A stretch of 41,468 bases of DNA from Selaginella moellendorffii (Eukaryota; Streptophyta; Lycopodiopsida; Selaginellales; Selaginellaceae): contig NW_003314437.1 in the NCBI RefSeq assembly GCF_000143415.4, forward strand, positions 49,015 through 90,482. The letters run 5' to 3'. Made by a program: the position numbers and the translations under genes. Shown here piece by piece: positions 20,430-30,923 of this stretch. The stretch's first letter is position 1. Each line of letters begins with the position of its first letter. The notes below the pieces were generated by a model, which saw only the letters and a list, made by a program, of their open reading frames with translations, was not told where the DNA came from and made no database searches.

Positions 20430-21303
20430 CATGTGGCAAATGCTGCGTGAAGAAAGATGCCCTTTCTGGGCAAATGCTGTAAGAGGTAGATGCCGAGCAG
20501 ATGTATCTCAGGCTAGCGAAGGGGACAAACGAAAGCTAGCTATAAACATGACGGGATGCAAATAGATTACTAGGCTGGTCCTGCGAAAATCAAAAACCAT
20601 AATTGAAAACATTGAAAATGCAAAAAGAAAGGTTTATAATATTTTTGAATTTTAAGCAACCAAAGGAATGTAAGTAGGGCATGTGTTCGTAAGTTTAAAA
20701 ATGCCTCAACCACTTAAATTCCCAAGTAAATAAAGCTGTTTCTATTTTTGGTACAGGTAAACTTTATAGCGTGTGGGCTCATACAATTTTGAACCCAAAA
20801 ATGCACCAAAAAATGCTCGACTAGCATTATTCTTTGAATGGCGTGTGGCCTTATATTGCCATAAATGGACATACACACATAGCATAATTATTCCTTTACA
20901 CGGCGAATAATCTTGGCGCGGATCGCTGACATGGCATGGCAAAGTTCGAATCACTGATATGGCACAGCTGGATCGAGGCAAGGACATGATGTGACAAAGT
21001 TCAACCTCCGACAGCAAAGTCTAGAAGCTACTCAGTTTGAAATTTGTCAGAGGAATCATAAGATCTGGTTTGTCAGAGGATTTGATGTGACGTTCAAGTG
21101 TGTGTTATTTTTGAATTCTCGAACTCATTCCTAGGTCTATCATTTTTGTGCGCCATGTTCTTGGTTCCGCTGAGCGCAGTGAGCGCTGCTTGTGTAAGCG
21201 GCGTTGTGAGCTGTGGTTTATGCGTCTACGAGCGGTTGCGGCATTGTGAGTGCCATTGCGAGCGGCAGTTTATGCGAGTGGCAGTTTGTGCAAGCGGCGC
21301 TAC

Positions 21304-21497
21304 TGTAAGCAACCAAAGGGAACGACTTGAGAGACGATCCATGGGGTTCAAATATAGAGGGAAAGGGCCCATGAACAAGAGTGCACCCCCTTTTCCTATC
21401 GGTTAAGGGTCTTGGGATATTTGGGGTTAAGCGTCCTTGGGTGTGAATAGTACTGGACTGGGTGACCTCCCGGGAAGTCCAAACTCAGGAGCTTACA
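21304..21497 (+). mobile_element. Solo LTR resembling Cassandra TRIM, with embedded 5S rRNA-like promoter
   Basis: A 194-bp insertion starting TGTAAGC and ending GCTTACA, flanked by a perfect 5-bp duplication GCTAC (21299-21303 and 21498-21502). Positions 21421-21480 match the second half of plant 5S rRNA: GTTAAGCGTCCTTGGG (box A region), AGTACTGG-ACTGGGTGACC and CTCCCGGGAAGTCC (box C). LTRs that contain 5S rRNA sequence are the hallmark of Cassandra elements in vascular plants. Element 1 has the unoccupied site (GTAGC on the plus strand, 7687-7691), so the insertion postdates the split of the two copies. It is not a functional 5S gene because the first half is missing. Confidence 0.85.
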
Positions 21498-21651
21498 GCT
21501 ACGAGCAGTTGCGTTGTTGCGAGCGGCGCTACGAGTAGTTGCGGTGTTGCGAGCGGCACTGTCTTTGGTGTGGCTACCGCTTCCTCTTGATATTCGGCAC
21601 TTGTGCTTCCTGGTATGTTCACCATGGAATGGCTTAGGACCACATTTAGAA

Positions 21652-21709
21652 ATGGCATGAGGCCTCATGCCATTAGTGGTACCACTAATGGCATGAGGGC
21701 TCATGCCAA
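21652..21709. repeat. Twin element palindromes joined by a third palindrome
   Basis: A perfect 22-bp palindrome (ATGGCATGAGG plus inverse) at 21652-21673, then TAGTGGTACCACTA, then ATGGCATGAGG with GCTCATGCCAA at 21688-21709. The whole block is a compound inverted repeat. Element 1 has the two palindromes about 75 bp apart instead (7418 and 7516). Confidence 0.8.
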
Positions 21710-21861
21710 TTTTGTGAATGCGAAATTTCACGTGGGTGTCAATAGCATGTTTGAATAATGGCATGTGGCCTCATGCTATTGAGGTTGTTTGGTATGTTAT
21801 GATTTAGGCCATTCTCCAATCATTTTTTGTATGGTCTTAACTTCTTTTCTGCACTTTCAGA

Positions 21862-24800
21862 ATGGCCTTCAGGGTTGGGGAAAAGGTTTACATTTTGAAT
21901 GGTGGGAAGAGAGTTGCAAAAGGGACCCTTGTGTCTATGGATCGGAACTTTGTTATACACTGTGAAAGGCTTGGGGAAGGCAATGCTACTGTATCAGTAG
22001 AGACTGTCTTCGATGGGAATGTGGTCGCTATTGAACGAGGAGAGATGGTCGTCGGGGTAAATGTTGTTGTTGCCTTGAAAAATCTTCAGAAGAAAGCAGA
22101 TGTTGGGGACAGCGCAAGTGCGACGCATGTTCCCTCCGTGGATCTTAAGAACCGTGCTACATGGATTCAGGCAAAAGTGTTTCTAAACAACCCCGAGGGG
22201 GAGGTGGTAGCTGAGGGCTTAGCCACAGTTGTCGATCCAAGAGATGCGGTTGCTAATCAAGAATTGGGCTGGGATGATATTGGAGTTGCGATTTTAGAGG
22301 TTGTTGACACAGAAGAAAACAGTCTGACTATTGGAAGCATTGTGCGGTGGAAATTGAGGCACTTAGTGTTTGAGAATGTGAAGGATTCACAATCAAACAC
22401 CACTACAACTGATGACAGAACATCTCTTCATGGGAAAAGAAAGTACACCTTCCTAAAGCGCAGCCAAAGGGATCTGAGCAACGAACCGAAAAGGCAGAAA
22501 ATGGCGATGGAGGTTCGAATGGTCTCGACAGTTGCTTGTTGCAAGAGGAGGTGCTGTCAACATGCTGATTGGGATGCTATTGAAGAGGAGAGAGAAAGAT
22601 ACAAGACATTGTCCTGGAAGGCAGCTCGCAATTTTGTGTATGAGGCATTACGGTCATCTATTGATGCTTCAGAACATCAGGTGGGGGGCATGGTCTTCCA
22701 GAGGGGTTTGGTCTGCATGAAGGCATGGAGAATCATTTATGGAGTCCCTCGAACCACATTCTATAGAATCAAAACTGAGTTCGAGGAACAAAGGGTTCAA
22801 CAGGCAGTCCATGGGAACGACGGTACGCACAAAACCAGGGGTCATGTTGTATATGGAGAGGCAATCTTCAAGAGGTTTGTCGAGACATGTAGCGAGCAGC
22901 AACCACATAAAACCTGCCTCTTGGAAGATGGAACACGAGACACCCAACGAGTTCTCCCTTCCATGTATACCAAGGGGGCCATATTGGAAGATGTGAATCG
23001 GGAACTCCAGAGTAATGGCTACAGGAAGCTGAGCCAATCTAGATTTAGTAGATTGTGGAGCAACAGGTTCAGGGATGTGAGTATAGGAAAGTACTCCAGC
23101 TTTTCAAAGTGTGACGAGTGCACTGCTATCAAAATGGTTTTGTCGAAGAATTCTTGCAGCGCTCAAGAGCGAGAGACGTTGGTTAGAAGGTGGCTCGACC
23201 ACAACATCGAGCAGAGAAGCTGCAGGACTGCATATTATCATAACAGGATTCTCTCCATGGAGAGACCTGACTCTTACCTCTGCATCATCCACGACAAAAT
23301 GGACCAGAAAAAGACATGCTTACCTCGACTCAATCCTGCCCCCAAGGCAATCTCTTCATCCATGCAACTGCCTGTGTCTCTGTTTGGCATAATCGCTCAT
23401 GGGCATGGTGCCCAGAACTATGGGAACTTCTTTGTACCTCTATGGGGTGGCGGGGGTGCAAACATGATGATTGCGTCCCTAGCAAAACACTTAAGGTCTC
23501 TGCAAAGTGCGCAGACTGAGCTGAACGGCCAACCCTTGCATAAGGCCCTTGTCGATCGAACCCCATACAGGGTTCAGCTGGAGGAGGAGCAAAGGCTTGC
23601 AGTATCGCGTGGGGCCCCATGCCATCCCAGTGAATATGTTGGCCGTCAGATTGTAGGGTTATCACGTGAGGCCTCATGCCATTCCGACGAGGCTGGTCGC
23701 CCGGTGAATGCACAGCCTCATCCAAACGAAGCAGAATCTCAAGGAAGTTCTTGCGGCCGATGTGGCCTTCCACCCCATCTTCTGCTCCAAACAGACAATG
23801 CTGGCAGTGAGAACAAAAACATGTACGTCTTCGCGTACTTGGCGATGCTTGTTGCCAAAGGCATATTTGAAACGGTTACACTTGGCTTTCTCATGGTTGG
23901 GCACACTCATGAAGACGTTGATGAAATGTTCAGTCACCTGGCAGAGTCCCTCCGGCGATCCAATGTCCTCACCCTCCCACAACTCTACGATGAATTCCAA
24001 AATTGCATCAAAGGCACTGTTGAAGTTGCACTTGTGACAGAGGTTCCAGACTTTAAGGGGTTTGTAAGAGGCTACATCACGGACGGATCCGAAACGCTGA
24101 TTGGCCACTCCAAGCCTCTTCAGTTTCATTTCAGCATGCATGACGGTGCTCCAATGATGAGGTACAAGATGAGAGAATGGGACACAGTGTGGCTGCCAGT
24201 GGACAGCATTGAACTCTTCAAGAGAGATCCCATAACTGGGGAACTTATGATTCCTCAGGGTTCCCCACGGCCGATGCACCCGGATGGACTCAAAGACCAG
24301 GAAAGTATAGTGGCCGGGATTAGACAGCATATTGCCTTCTGGAAGAGGGGGTTGGTGTTTGGTGGAGAATCCTATTTTCAGAGGTGCAAGCCTTTGCTCG
24401 AATACTGGGAGAAGATTATATCTGCTATCCAAAATGGGCCGGTTGTATATGAAGAATTGGAAGAGTCCTTTTGGCCAGAACCCAGAGCACCAGATAGTAG
24501 CGGAACAATGTCCTCTGGAAATGCAGTGACAGATAATGATGTTGAGGATCACTATTGTGGGCCGAGGAACAAGAAGCCGGATTGAGCATTCAATCCAGTA
24601 CAGGTCTGCAAAGGAATGGTCGTGCATGTTAGACCCAGTAATAAAAAACAAATGATATGGGTGGGGCGCTGCATCACTGATGCAGAGGAGGACGCGGAAA
24701 CTAACTCCTTCAATGTAACTGTGGAGTGGTTCAAGCCAAGTTCCAGATATACGAAGGATTGCCTAGAAAAGAGATGGGTGCTAAATCCAAGGGATCCCAG

Positions 24801-25003
24801 CATGAGCATATCAGTGGATAATGTTGTGCATGGTTGGATGCAGAAGCAGAGTGCCACCATCACCTTGCCAGACCATGCAAAAGATGCAGCAAGAGCATTC
24901 ATAACCCGGGTTCAAGGTGAGATTTATTAATATTCCTTTACTAAGTTTCTAATGTATTTTATTTCAAGGTGAACAATCCGAATCTGAATCAGAGGAGGCG
25001 TGA
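21862..25003 (+). CDS. Transposase, DUF7869-like DD(E/D) family (one in-frame TGA)
   Basis: An open frame of 907 codons from 21862 to TGA 24583-24585. The same frame continues to 24916, then a 52-bp intron (24917-24968) joins a last exon ending EQSESESEEA at TGA 25001-25003, about 1,029 residues in all. Element 1 has TCA at the TGA site, so the stop is a recent mutation here. Visible motifs: Cys-rich CC-KRR-CC at 226-232; CDEC (417-420); D478 in IIHDKMDQ; D645 in LLQTDNAGSENKN; HTHEDVD at 681-687. The N-terminal 190 residues and the part after the TGA look like small beta-rich domains. Two palindromes are exonised at 23604 and 23661. The truncated 907-residue product would retain the catalytic core. 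Superfamily is uncertain; the 4-bp duplication points to Sola-like. Confidence 0.8.
23604..23682. repeat. Two exonised palindromes in the transposase
   Basis: ATCGCGTGGGG with CCCCATGCCAT (23604-23625) and ATCACGTGAGG with CCTCATGCCAT (23661-23682). They encode SRGAPCHPS and SREASCHSD in frame, in a linker between the first and second catalytic aspartates. Confidence 0.85.
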
Positions 25004-25330
25004 TGGCATGTGGCCTTACGCCATTCCTAGGTGAGATGATACAAATAACAAGTATAAATTTTTAGTTGTTCTAGCAAATTTTACTTAAAGTTCAAGGTGA
25101 ACAAGCCGAATATGAATTCATCGGATTGTTATAACAAATTGCGAGGTGATGGCATGAGGCGATACGCCATTTGAGAGTGGTAGCCATTCCTATATGAGGT
25201 GAGTGAAATATTTATTAGAAATACCTCATTCAATTGTGCACTTCTAAGTCTTGGTCCACTCAGTACTGTTTGCATGTTTCTATTTTAATTCTTTCTCTAA
25301 AATGTTATTTAGCATGTGGCTTCATGCCAT
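25003..25330. repeat. Palindromes 3' of the transposase of element 2
   Basis: Copies at 25003-25024 (overlapping the TGA), 25149-25170 and about 25311-25330, plus a weaker one at about 25388. A partial repeat of the last transposase exon (TTCAAGGTGAACAAGCCGAA) is at about 25091. Most of this stretch is missing from element 1. Confidence 0.7.
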
Positions 25331-25541
25331 TGCTCTCCACAATCATGCATTGAATTTTTCTATCCTTGCATAATACTTCTCCATATATATAGCATGTGCG
25401 CACATGTGATATGGTTCATTAGGCCTGATATAGTGTGTGAGGTAAAACAAAGATGATGTGACATATGAATTTACTAATCACACGTGCATAAATCTAATAA
25501 TATGGCGTGTGGCCCATATTAATGGCACATAAACCCATATT

Positions 25542-25901
25542 ATGGGCTTACGTGCTTTATGTACCATCATTCCCTTGCAGCGTGTGTGTTGGTTTCCTTT
25601 TATAACACAACGAACTCCATATTTTAGGGTGAAGAGCGTTCTCAGTGCAAGCACAAAATCTGTAAGTGAGGCAGAAAAGGAGACGGAGAAGGAGATAGGT
25701 GAAGATGTAGAATATATAAGTCTTCCAAACTCCCCGTACTATACTCCAGGTGATCATTTTTCTGAACAAACGGCAACATTAACAACTATCGAGAACGCCC
25801 TAGTAACGTTAGAGACAACAATCCAAAGCAAAACAACTGACCCGGAGAAGGATGATAGTACCGCTGAGAGTACCAAAAAGGAGGTGTCCACTAGCGCTTA
25901 G
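25542..25901 (+). CDS. Conserved 119-codon ORF or exon of unknown function (element 2 copy)
   Basis: Counterpart of 4063-4422. A strong acceptor (TTCCCTTGCAG) at about 25570-25580 suggests the coding part may begin inside the frame. Acidic and Ser/Thr-rich, with no membrane segment after the acceptor and no recognised domain. It differs from the element 1 copy at single residues such as M/S and P/L. It ends eight bases before a palindrome at 25909-25930. Confidence 0.4.
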   Translation: MGLRALCTIIPLQRVCWFPFITQRTPYFRVKSVLSASTKSVSEAEKETEKEIGEDVEYISLPNSPYYTPGDHFSEQTATLTTIENALVTLETTIQSKTTDPEKDDSTAESTKKEVSTSA

Positions 25902-25908
25902 GCTTATA

Positions 25909-26008
25909 ATGGCGTGTGCCCTCATGCGATTTACTTGATCACCAAATACTTTTTTCCCTTTGCACTAGTATATCTTAATACCGGTCTAAGAAATAGAATG
26001 GCATGTGC
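25909..26008. repeat. Element palindromes near the element 2 end
   Basis: ATGGCGTGTGC with CCTCATGCGAT at 25909-25930, and ATGGCATGTGC with CCTCAGGCC near 25999. A last weak copy is near 26320, next to an inverted copy of the last transposase exon (GGCTTGTTCACCTTGACA). Confidence 0.65.
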
Positions 26009-26537
26009 CCTCAGGCCTTTTACTAAATCACCTTTAAAAGAAATGCAAGCCTCTATGTCATAAAAAAAAGGTACTAGAGAAATTCCTTAATAATATGAAT
26101 GTTATTTTGTTTCATGAAAATACACTAAGGGTCAAATGAGTGAAATAACTTTTCCAGACTAGCAATGCCTCTTGCTACACCTTCACAATTAGATTCGTTA
26201 GAAAAAGATAACATTGAATAATATCTAAATGTTCTCACCATTAAGTTATATGTCTGGCTAATAGGAATGACGTTCATCTTGGAAAGCTCACCACACGCTC
26301 AATGAACAAATAAATAGTGTGTGCGCGCATGCCATCGCTCTTCTTTAGCTTCAGATTCGGCTTGTTCACCTTGACAATGAGATTTATTATACAACCAGAT
26401 GGACTCAATCTGGACACAAAGTCACTGCGCTAGTCACCATGCCCCAAATATGTCTAGCCCCTGGACAAAAAACATATAATTTCACGTCATTTTCAAATAC
26501 TTGAAAATTTGTACCTAGTCCCATTTTACTGAATAAA

Positions 26538-26561
26538 TCCCACTTTAACAAAATAGAGCTT
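26538..26561 (-). repeat. Full TIR of element 2 (TSD AACT at 26562-26565)
   Basis: The reverse complement begins AAGCTCTATTTTGTTAAAG, one change from the element 1 left end. Confidence 0.85.
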
Positions 26562-26565
26562 AACT

Positions 26566-27079
26566 TAATGCCCCAGAGTGGCACGAAATAGAAGAGAGGA
26601 TGATGGTGCCCTCGAGTAGAGAACTTCCTAGGATGGGAAGTGGAGTTGCACAAAAGGTGCAAGGCAAGGTGTCGGAGACACCTAGGAAATTGACTCCAAG
26701 AAGTCAAAATTCAAAGTTCCAAAGTGCAAAGGTTATATCGATGGGAACTGAGACCACTCGAGAATGAGTAATGGGAATTGAGTTAGAAAAGATGTCTCTA
26801 ACAAGTTTAGTGAGAATTGAACCAATAAAAGGGAGCAAACCACCCCAGGTGGTCAAATAAGTCTCTATATTGGAAAGACTATGCTCCTTAGAGGATGGGC
26901 AAGGCAGAGTGAGCCTTTGGTGTCAAACCATTGACGAATATGGAGAAGGCATGGTGAGCCTTCAATGTCAAACTATTGACAAATATTGGCTAGGTGCCAA
27001 GGATGGAAATGGTAACACATGCGGGTGTTACTTTATAAAATAGTTTATCGTTCGATGAGGACATCGAACTTCGTCTATG
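26566..27079. other. Retrotransposon-derived DNA without recognised genes
   Basis: No protein match was found by eye. The last 35 bp before 27079 (TTCGATGAGGACATCGAAC and onward) are shared with 32085-32111, where they also precede a polypurine-like tract and an LTR, so this is the 3' end of an element B interior. Confidence 0.5.
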
Positions 27080-27566
27080 GGTGGTGGAGTTGTGAGACAC
27101 AAAATCCCTAGGCCCCAAAGTAGAGCCGGAAGGGTGCCATGTGGTGGTGGCCAAAGTGAAAACCAAACGAGTGTAAGACGTTTAGACTAAAAGCTCCGAC
27201 TTGAAAGGTCGAGAGCAGGAGAGGAACTCCCAACGAAGTGCTCAACGAACGAGCACGAAGCGAGCAATAAGAGAGGCTCCAAAAAAGGACCCAAAAGGAC
27301 CAACACATGACACGTGGAAGTGTCCGAGATGGACCCGAGTTGGGGTCCGAAGCGGAGTCCGAGATGGACCCGAGTTGGAGTCCGAAGTGGAGTCCAAGAT
27401 GGGGTCCGAGATGGAGTCTGAGGTGGATCCGAGATGGACCCGAGCTGGAGTCCAAGATGGAGCCCGAGATGGAGTCCGAGGTGGATCCGAGATGGACCCA
27501 AGATGGAGTCCGAAATGGAGTCCGAGGTGGACCCGAGATGGAGTCCGAAGTCGAGACCGAGACCGG

Positions 27567-27628
<62 letters not shown>

Positions 27629-28229
27629 TCGGGACCGAGACCGAGACCGAGGCCGAGGCCGAGACCGAGTCCGAGTCCGAGTCCGAGTCCGAGTCCGAGT
27701 CCGAGTCCGAGTCCGAGTCCGAGTCCGGAGCCTGAGAGGGTGAAAGCCAAAAGCGTTCGTCTCCCAGACCCTGGGGGGTTTGGTGAGCTCCAAAAGTATA
27801 GTAGGGGGAGGACTGCAGTGGAGCCAGTTTGGCCAGGAAAGGCCAGTTTGGCCCAGGAAGGCCGGACCCAGTGTTGGGTGATGAGCTGCCCACTGGGAAG
27901 TCCAAGACTAGAGTGAACACAGACCGACAAGCGGGGTAGCTTGGTGGAGTCCGAGATGGAGTCCGAGGTGGACCCGAGATGGACCCGAAATGGAGTCCGA
28001 GATGGAGTCCGAAATGGAGTCCGAGATGGACCCGAGATGGAGTCCGAGATGGAGTCCGAGATGGAGTCCGAGGTGGACACGAGATGGACCCGAAATGGAG
28101 TCCGAGATGGAGTCCGAGATGGAGTCCGAGATGGACCCGAAATGGAGTCCGAGATGGACCCGAGATGGAGTCCGAGATGGAGTCCGAGATGGAGTCCGAG
28201 ATGGAGTCCGAAGTCGAGACCGAGACCGG

Positions 28230-28279
<50 letters not shown>

Positions 28280-29357
28280 TCGGGACCGAGACCGAGACCG
28301 AGGCCGAGGCCGAGACCGAGTCCGAGTCCGAGTCCGAGTCCGAGTCCGAGTCCGGAGCCTGAGAGGGTGAAAGCCCAAAGCGTTCGTCTCCCAGACCCTG
28401 GGGGGTTTGGTGAGCTCCAAAAGTATAGTAGGGGGAGGACTGCAGTGGAGCCAGTTTGGCCAGGAAAGGCCAATTTGGCCCAGGAAGGCCGGACCCAGTG
28501 TTGGGTGATGAGCTGCCCACTGGGAAGTCCAAGACTAGAGTGAACACAGACCGACAAGCGGGGTAACTTGGTGAAGTGTTCAAGAGCCGGCTCTAGTTCC
28601 CCCGGGAGATCGACTGGCCGATGCTCCCAGTCCAAGTGTGGGTGGCACTACCTACTTGGATACCTGGTGTGGCTCAACGGAACCCGCTCTAAGCCCATGG
28701 CTAGAGCACCCAAGGGCAGAAGGCGAGGAGAGTACCCAGGTGGCTCGCGTAAGGCCACGGTGTTCCGAAATGTTGTCCCAAAGGCCCAGACTGTGGAAAG
28801 GAAGAGGAGCAGTCCTCTGGGGTAGTGACCAAGGACACAGTCGTGTGGTGAGGAAGTCCCAGAGGACCGTGGGACTTAGTGGTCGGGCCTGTGGGTCTCG
28901 ATCCAGTGGCAGTGTTGGCAAACTCGGCCAGGGGCAGAAAGGGACTTAGTGGGGACTGACAGAGGGATATTAGGGAAGGCTATTCCCCTTGTCGGTGGGC
29001 ATCCTAAGGATGCTAAGGAGTGGATCTGAGATGACCACTCACGGATGGTTTTCCTAGTCTTGGAGAGCCAAGACGGTGATGCAAGTGGTATTGGACTACC
29101 AGTGTGGCAAAGGTGATTGGGCATGGCCTTAGCGTAACGGGCTGCTATGTCGGTGGTACCTTTGAGTGTCGGTCATGGGATCGGACACGTGGAGCACTTG
29201 GACCAAGTGCAAATGTTGAGTGGCATGGATGCCATTCTCGGGGCTAGCAAGTCCCAAGTCCTGGATTGGACTTATGGAGGTTGTGAATGAGACTCCTCCA
29301 AGTGGTCAGAGGTGTGGTTAAGTGACTAAAGTAGAATGGAAAATTTAGTCACTTACA
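27080..29357 (+). repeat. Polypurine-like tract and LTR B copy 2 (internally duplicated)
   Basis: GGTGGTGGAGT (27080-27090) precedes TGTGAGACAC at 27091, the LTR start. The LTR ends ACTTACA at 29357. It is 2.27 kb, against 1.27 kb for copy 3, because a block of satellite plus GGTGAAAGC...GGGTAGCTTGGTG is present twice (about 27330-27945 and 27946-28570). Immediately to its right is the interrupted protease frame of element C, whose stop codon is supplied by the LTR end, so this LTR entered element C. The matching left part of C is missing. Confidence 0.75.
27330..28360 (+). repeat. Two satellite arrays of LTR B copy 2
   Basis: GAGTCCGAGATGGACCC-type units pass into GAGACC and then GAGTCC runs, twice (27330-27735 and 27946-28360). 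Uninterrupted GAGACC and GAGTCC tracts here are more regular than in copies 1 and 3. The long open frames over this region, up to about 490 codons, are repeat artefacts. Confidence 0.9.
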
Positions 29358-30864
29358 ATACGGTGAAATCCATTTCTACTTTCCATGTCCCTACTTCGAC
29401 TCTCGCTTGTCGAAGTACCTCATCGGTGCTTTGGCTACCTTGAACAAACTCTATAGTCCTTGGTTTGCCTAGCCGCTGCACCGTTAGTCCGGCTTGCCGG
29501 ACTATGTCTACAGCCACAAAATTATCCGAAGCACCCGTGTCAATAAGGATCTTAACAAAGCTACCTCCAAGATTCCCTCGGAGGGCTAGTAGATGTCGCG
29601 AACGACTCTCTACCAAAGTTGCTCGTGTAATGAGTAACTTTGAGTTAGGGACTGGATCACATACCTCAGTTTAGACTTCACCCGACTTGATGGCCATATT
29701 GGCTCTGGCCTTCTTCGGATAGGGACATTCCCTTGAAAAGTGTCCCGCTTCACTGCAGTTGTAGCATACATTGTTTCCCACGCTGCTATACGACTTGACC
29801 TTCTTATCCGTGGGTTTGTCTCTTTTCGCTTGGCTCCCCCACGTACTCGCTTGCTGGCCACCGGATTTGCCTTTCCGGAACCCCGAGGACTCATTCTTAG
29901 AGAAACTCTTCTTGAATTTCCCCCTGCTATACGTTCCCCTTGGTTTGGCCCCTTTTCTAAACATGGATCCCAACCCTGTCGCGTTTCCCTTTCGCAGGTT
30001 ATTGTTGAAATGCACCTTGATAGCCGCATCCAACGCTTCTTTGTAATTGGTCGGGTTCCACCGCATCACTTCGCCGCGAGCCCAGGTTTGCAAGCCCGAT
30101 ATGAAGGTATAGAATGCATCCATATCCCCCTTGTCCATGACAAGTATCCTCTTTGCCATGAACCCATTCACATACTCCTGGATGGTTCCAGTCTGCTTCA
30201 GCCTACTCAGCTCATCTCTCAGATGCAGAGTGGCATTCGGAGGAACGTATGTTGCGCGGATCCTCGCCTTCATCATGTCCCAAGTGGCCACTGGTCCTTC
30301 GTTGGCCTCCGTCGTTCTCCACCAAAACTTGGCATTATCTGCCAAGTATGGTTTTGCACATGGGACCTTCTCCGAGCTCGGTAATCGCAACGCTCAAAAG
30401 TACTCCTCCATATCGTAAAACCAATCCTCCACCACCTTATAGTCATTCACTCCCTTGAAGACCGGTGGGGGCTTTGGTTTGTACTTGGGAACTGCCTGAG
30501 GGACTGATTCTACTTCGGTCTATTCGACCTTGTTTGGTTCTGCCTCAGTCCCTGCCGAAGGGTCCACACCTTCTGCGCTGCCAGCATCCGCAGTCTTTCT
30601 CTTTTTCTTCCACTTCTCGTCACGCTTTAGTTTGCGTACAAGAGTCTCCAGCAGAGCATTGGTCTGTGCCAACTGTCCTTCTAGCACGTCCAATCGAGCC
30701 TTGGACGACCGAACCTCGCCACCGGACTCCTGTTTGGAAGTTTCCTCACTAGAGCCCTCCTCATGCAAGGATTCCTCATCCATAGCCTCTTGTTCGACCA
30801 AAGGCTCCAGCTCCAGTGGAGGTTCCGTCTCCGCCTGGGTTCGCTTACGCCCCGCCCTTGCCAT
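29358..30864 (-). pseudogene. gag-protease of LTR retrotransposon C, truncated, three in-frame stops
   Basis: One minus-strand frame from ATG 30864. A Glu-rich N-terminus is followed by a Lys-rich segment, then the Gag core (AKFWWR, later LQTWARGE), basic Gly/Arg/Ser-rich sequence, and a zinc knuckle CYNCSEAGHFSREC near 29710-29770. After it comes an aspartic protease with ILIDTGASDNFV (about 29530-29560). Stops at 30520-30522 (TAG), 30394-30396 (TGA) and 29671-29673 (TAA) are each one C-to-T change from a sense codon. The frame is cut at 29357 by LTR B copy 2, so RT and integrase are absent. It has Ty3/Gypsy-type order as far as it goes. Confidence 0.8.
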
Positions 30865-30906
30865 CTGCCAGCAATCCGCCTCTATCCTTCGCTAGAACTG
30901 AGAAAA

Positions 30907-30923
30907 AGGCTCCGATACCAAAT
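30907..30923 (-). promoter_or_regulatory. Primer binding site of element C
   Basis: Minus strand reads TTGGTATCGGAGCC two bases after the LTR end TTACA. This closely fits the TGGTATCAGAGC site complementary to initiator tRNA-Met used by many plant LTR retrotransposons. Confidence 0.75.

Larger units (their letters stand above)
16467..26561 (-). mobile_element. Element 2: inverted, internally deleted copy of the same transposon (10.1 kb)
   Basis: Flanked by AACT at 16463-16466 and 26562-26565. It has a full right TIR (26538-26561) but only 14 bp of the other TIR (AAGCTCTATTTCGT, 16467-16480), followed by about 8 bp of filler and then sequence homologous to element 1 up to its position about 12865. 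It therefore lacks the 3' half of the ParB-FCP1 gene (about 3.3 kb), removed by a deletion ending inside the TIR. It keeps the transposase gene, has a Cassandra-like solo LTR inserted, lacks about 360 bp found at 9129-9488, and retains about 430 bp missing from element 1 near 4516. Confidence 0.85.

Noticed and set aside
21421-21480. 5S rRNA gene
   Set aside because: Only the second half of 5S is present, and it sits in a 194-bp TG...CA insertion with a 5-bp duplication, so it is an LTR component.
3404-26561. CRISPR-like array
   Set aside because: The palindromes are irregularly spaced, vary in sequence, and occur in exons and introns of a plant transposon.
3404-26561. A single 23-kb transposon with 10-kb terminal inverted repeats
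   Set aside because: Each arm has its own TIRs and a different 4-bp target duplication, with host spacer between them, so these are two insertions.
27108-28583. 491-codon ORF that looks like a repetitive protein
   Set aside because: It spans a tandem-duplicated satellite block of an LTR and reads through unique LTR sequence; no domain, start context or conservation beyond the DNA repeat.
29222-29236. TGGCATGGATGCCA in LTR B copies 2 and 3 as further element palindromes
   Set aside because: It shares the TGGCATG/ATGCCA look, but lacks the GGCC-type centre and is a fixed part of the LTR, found once per LTR copy.
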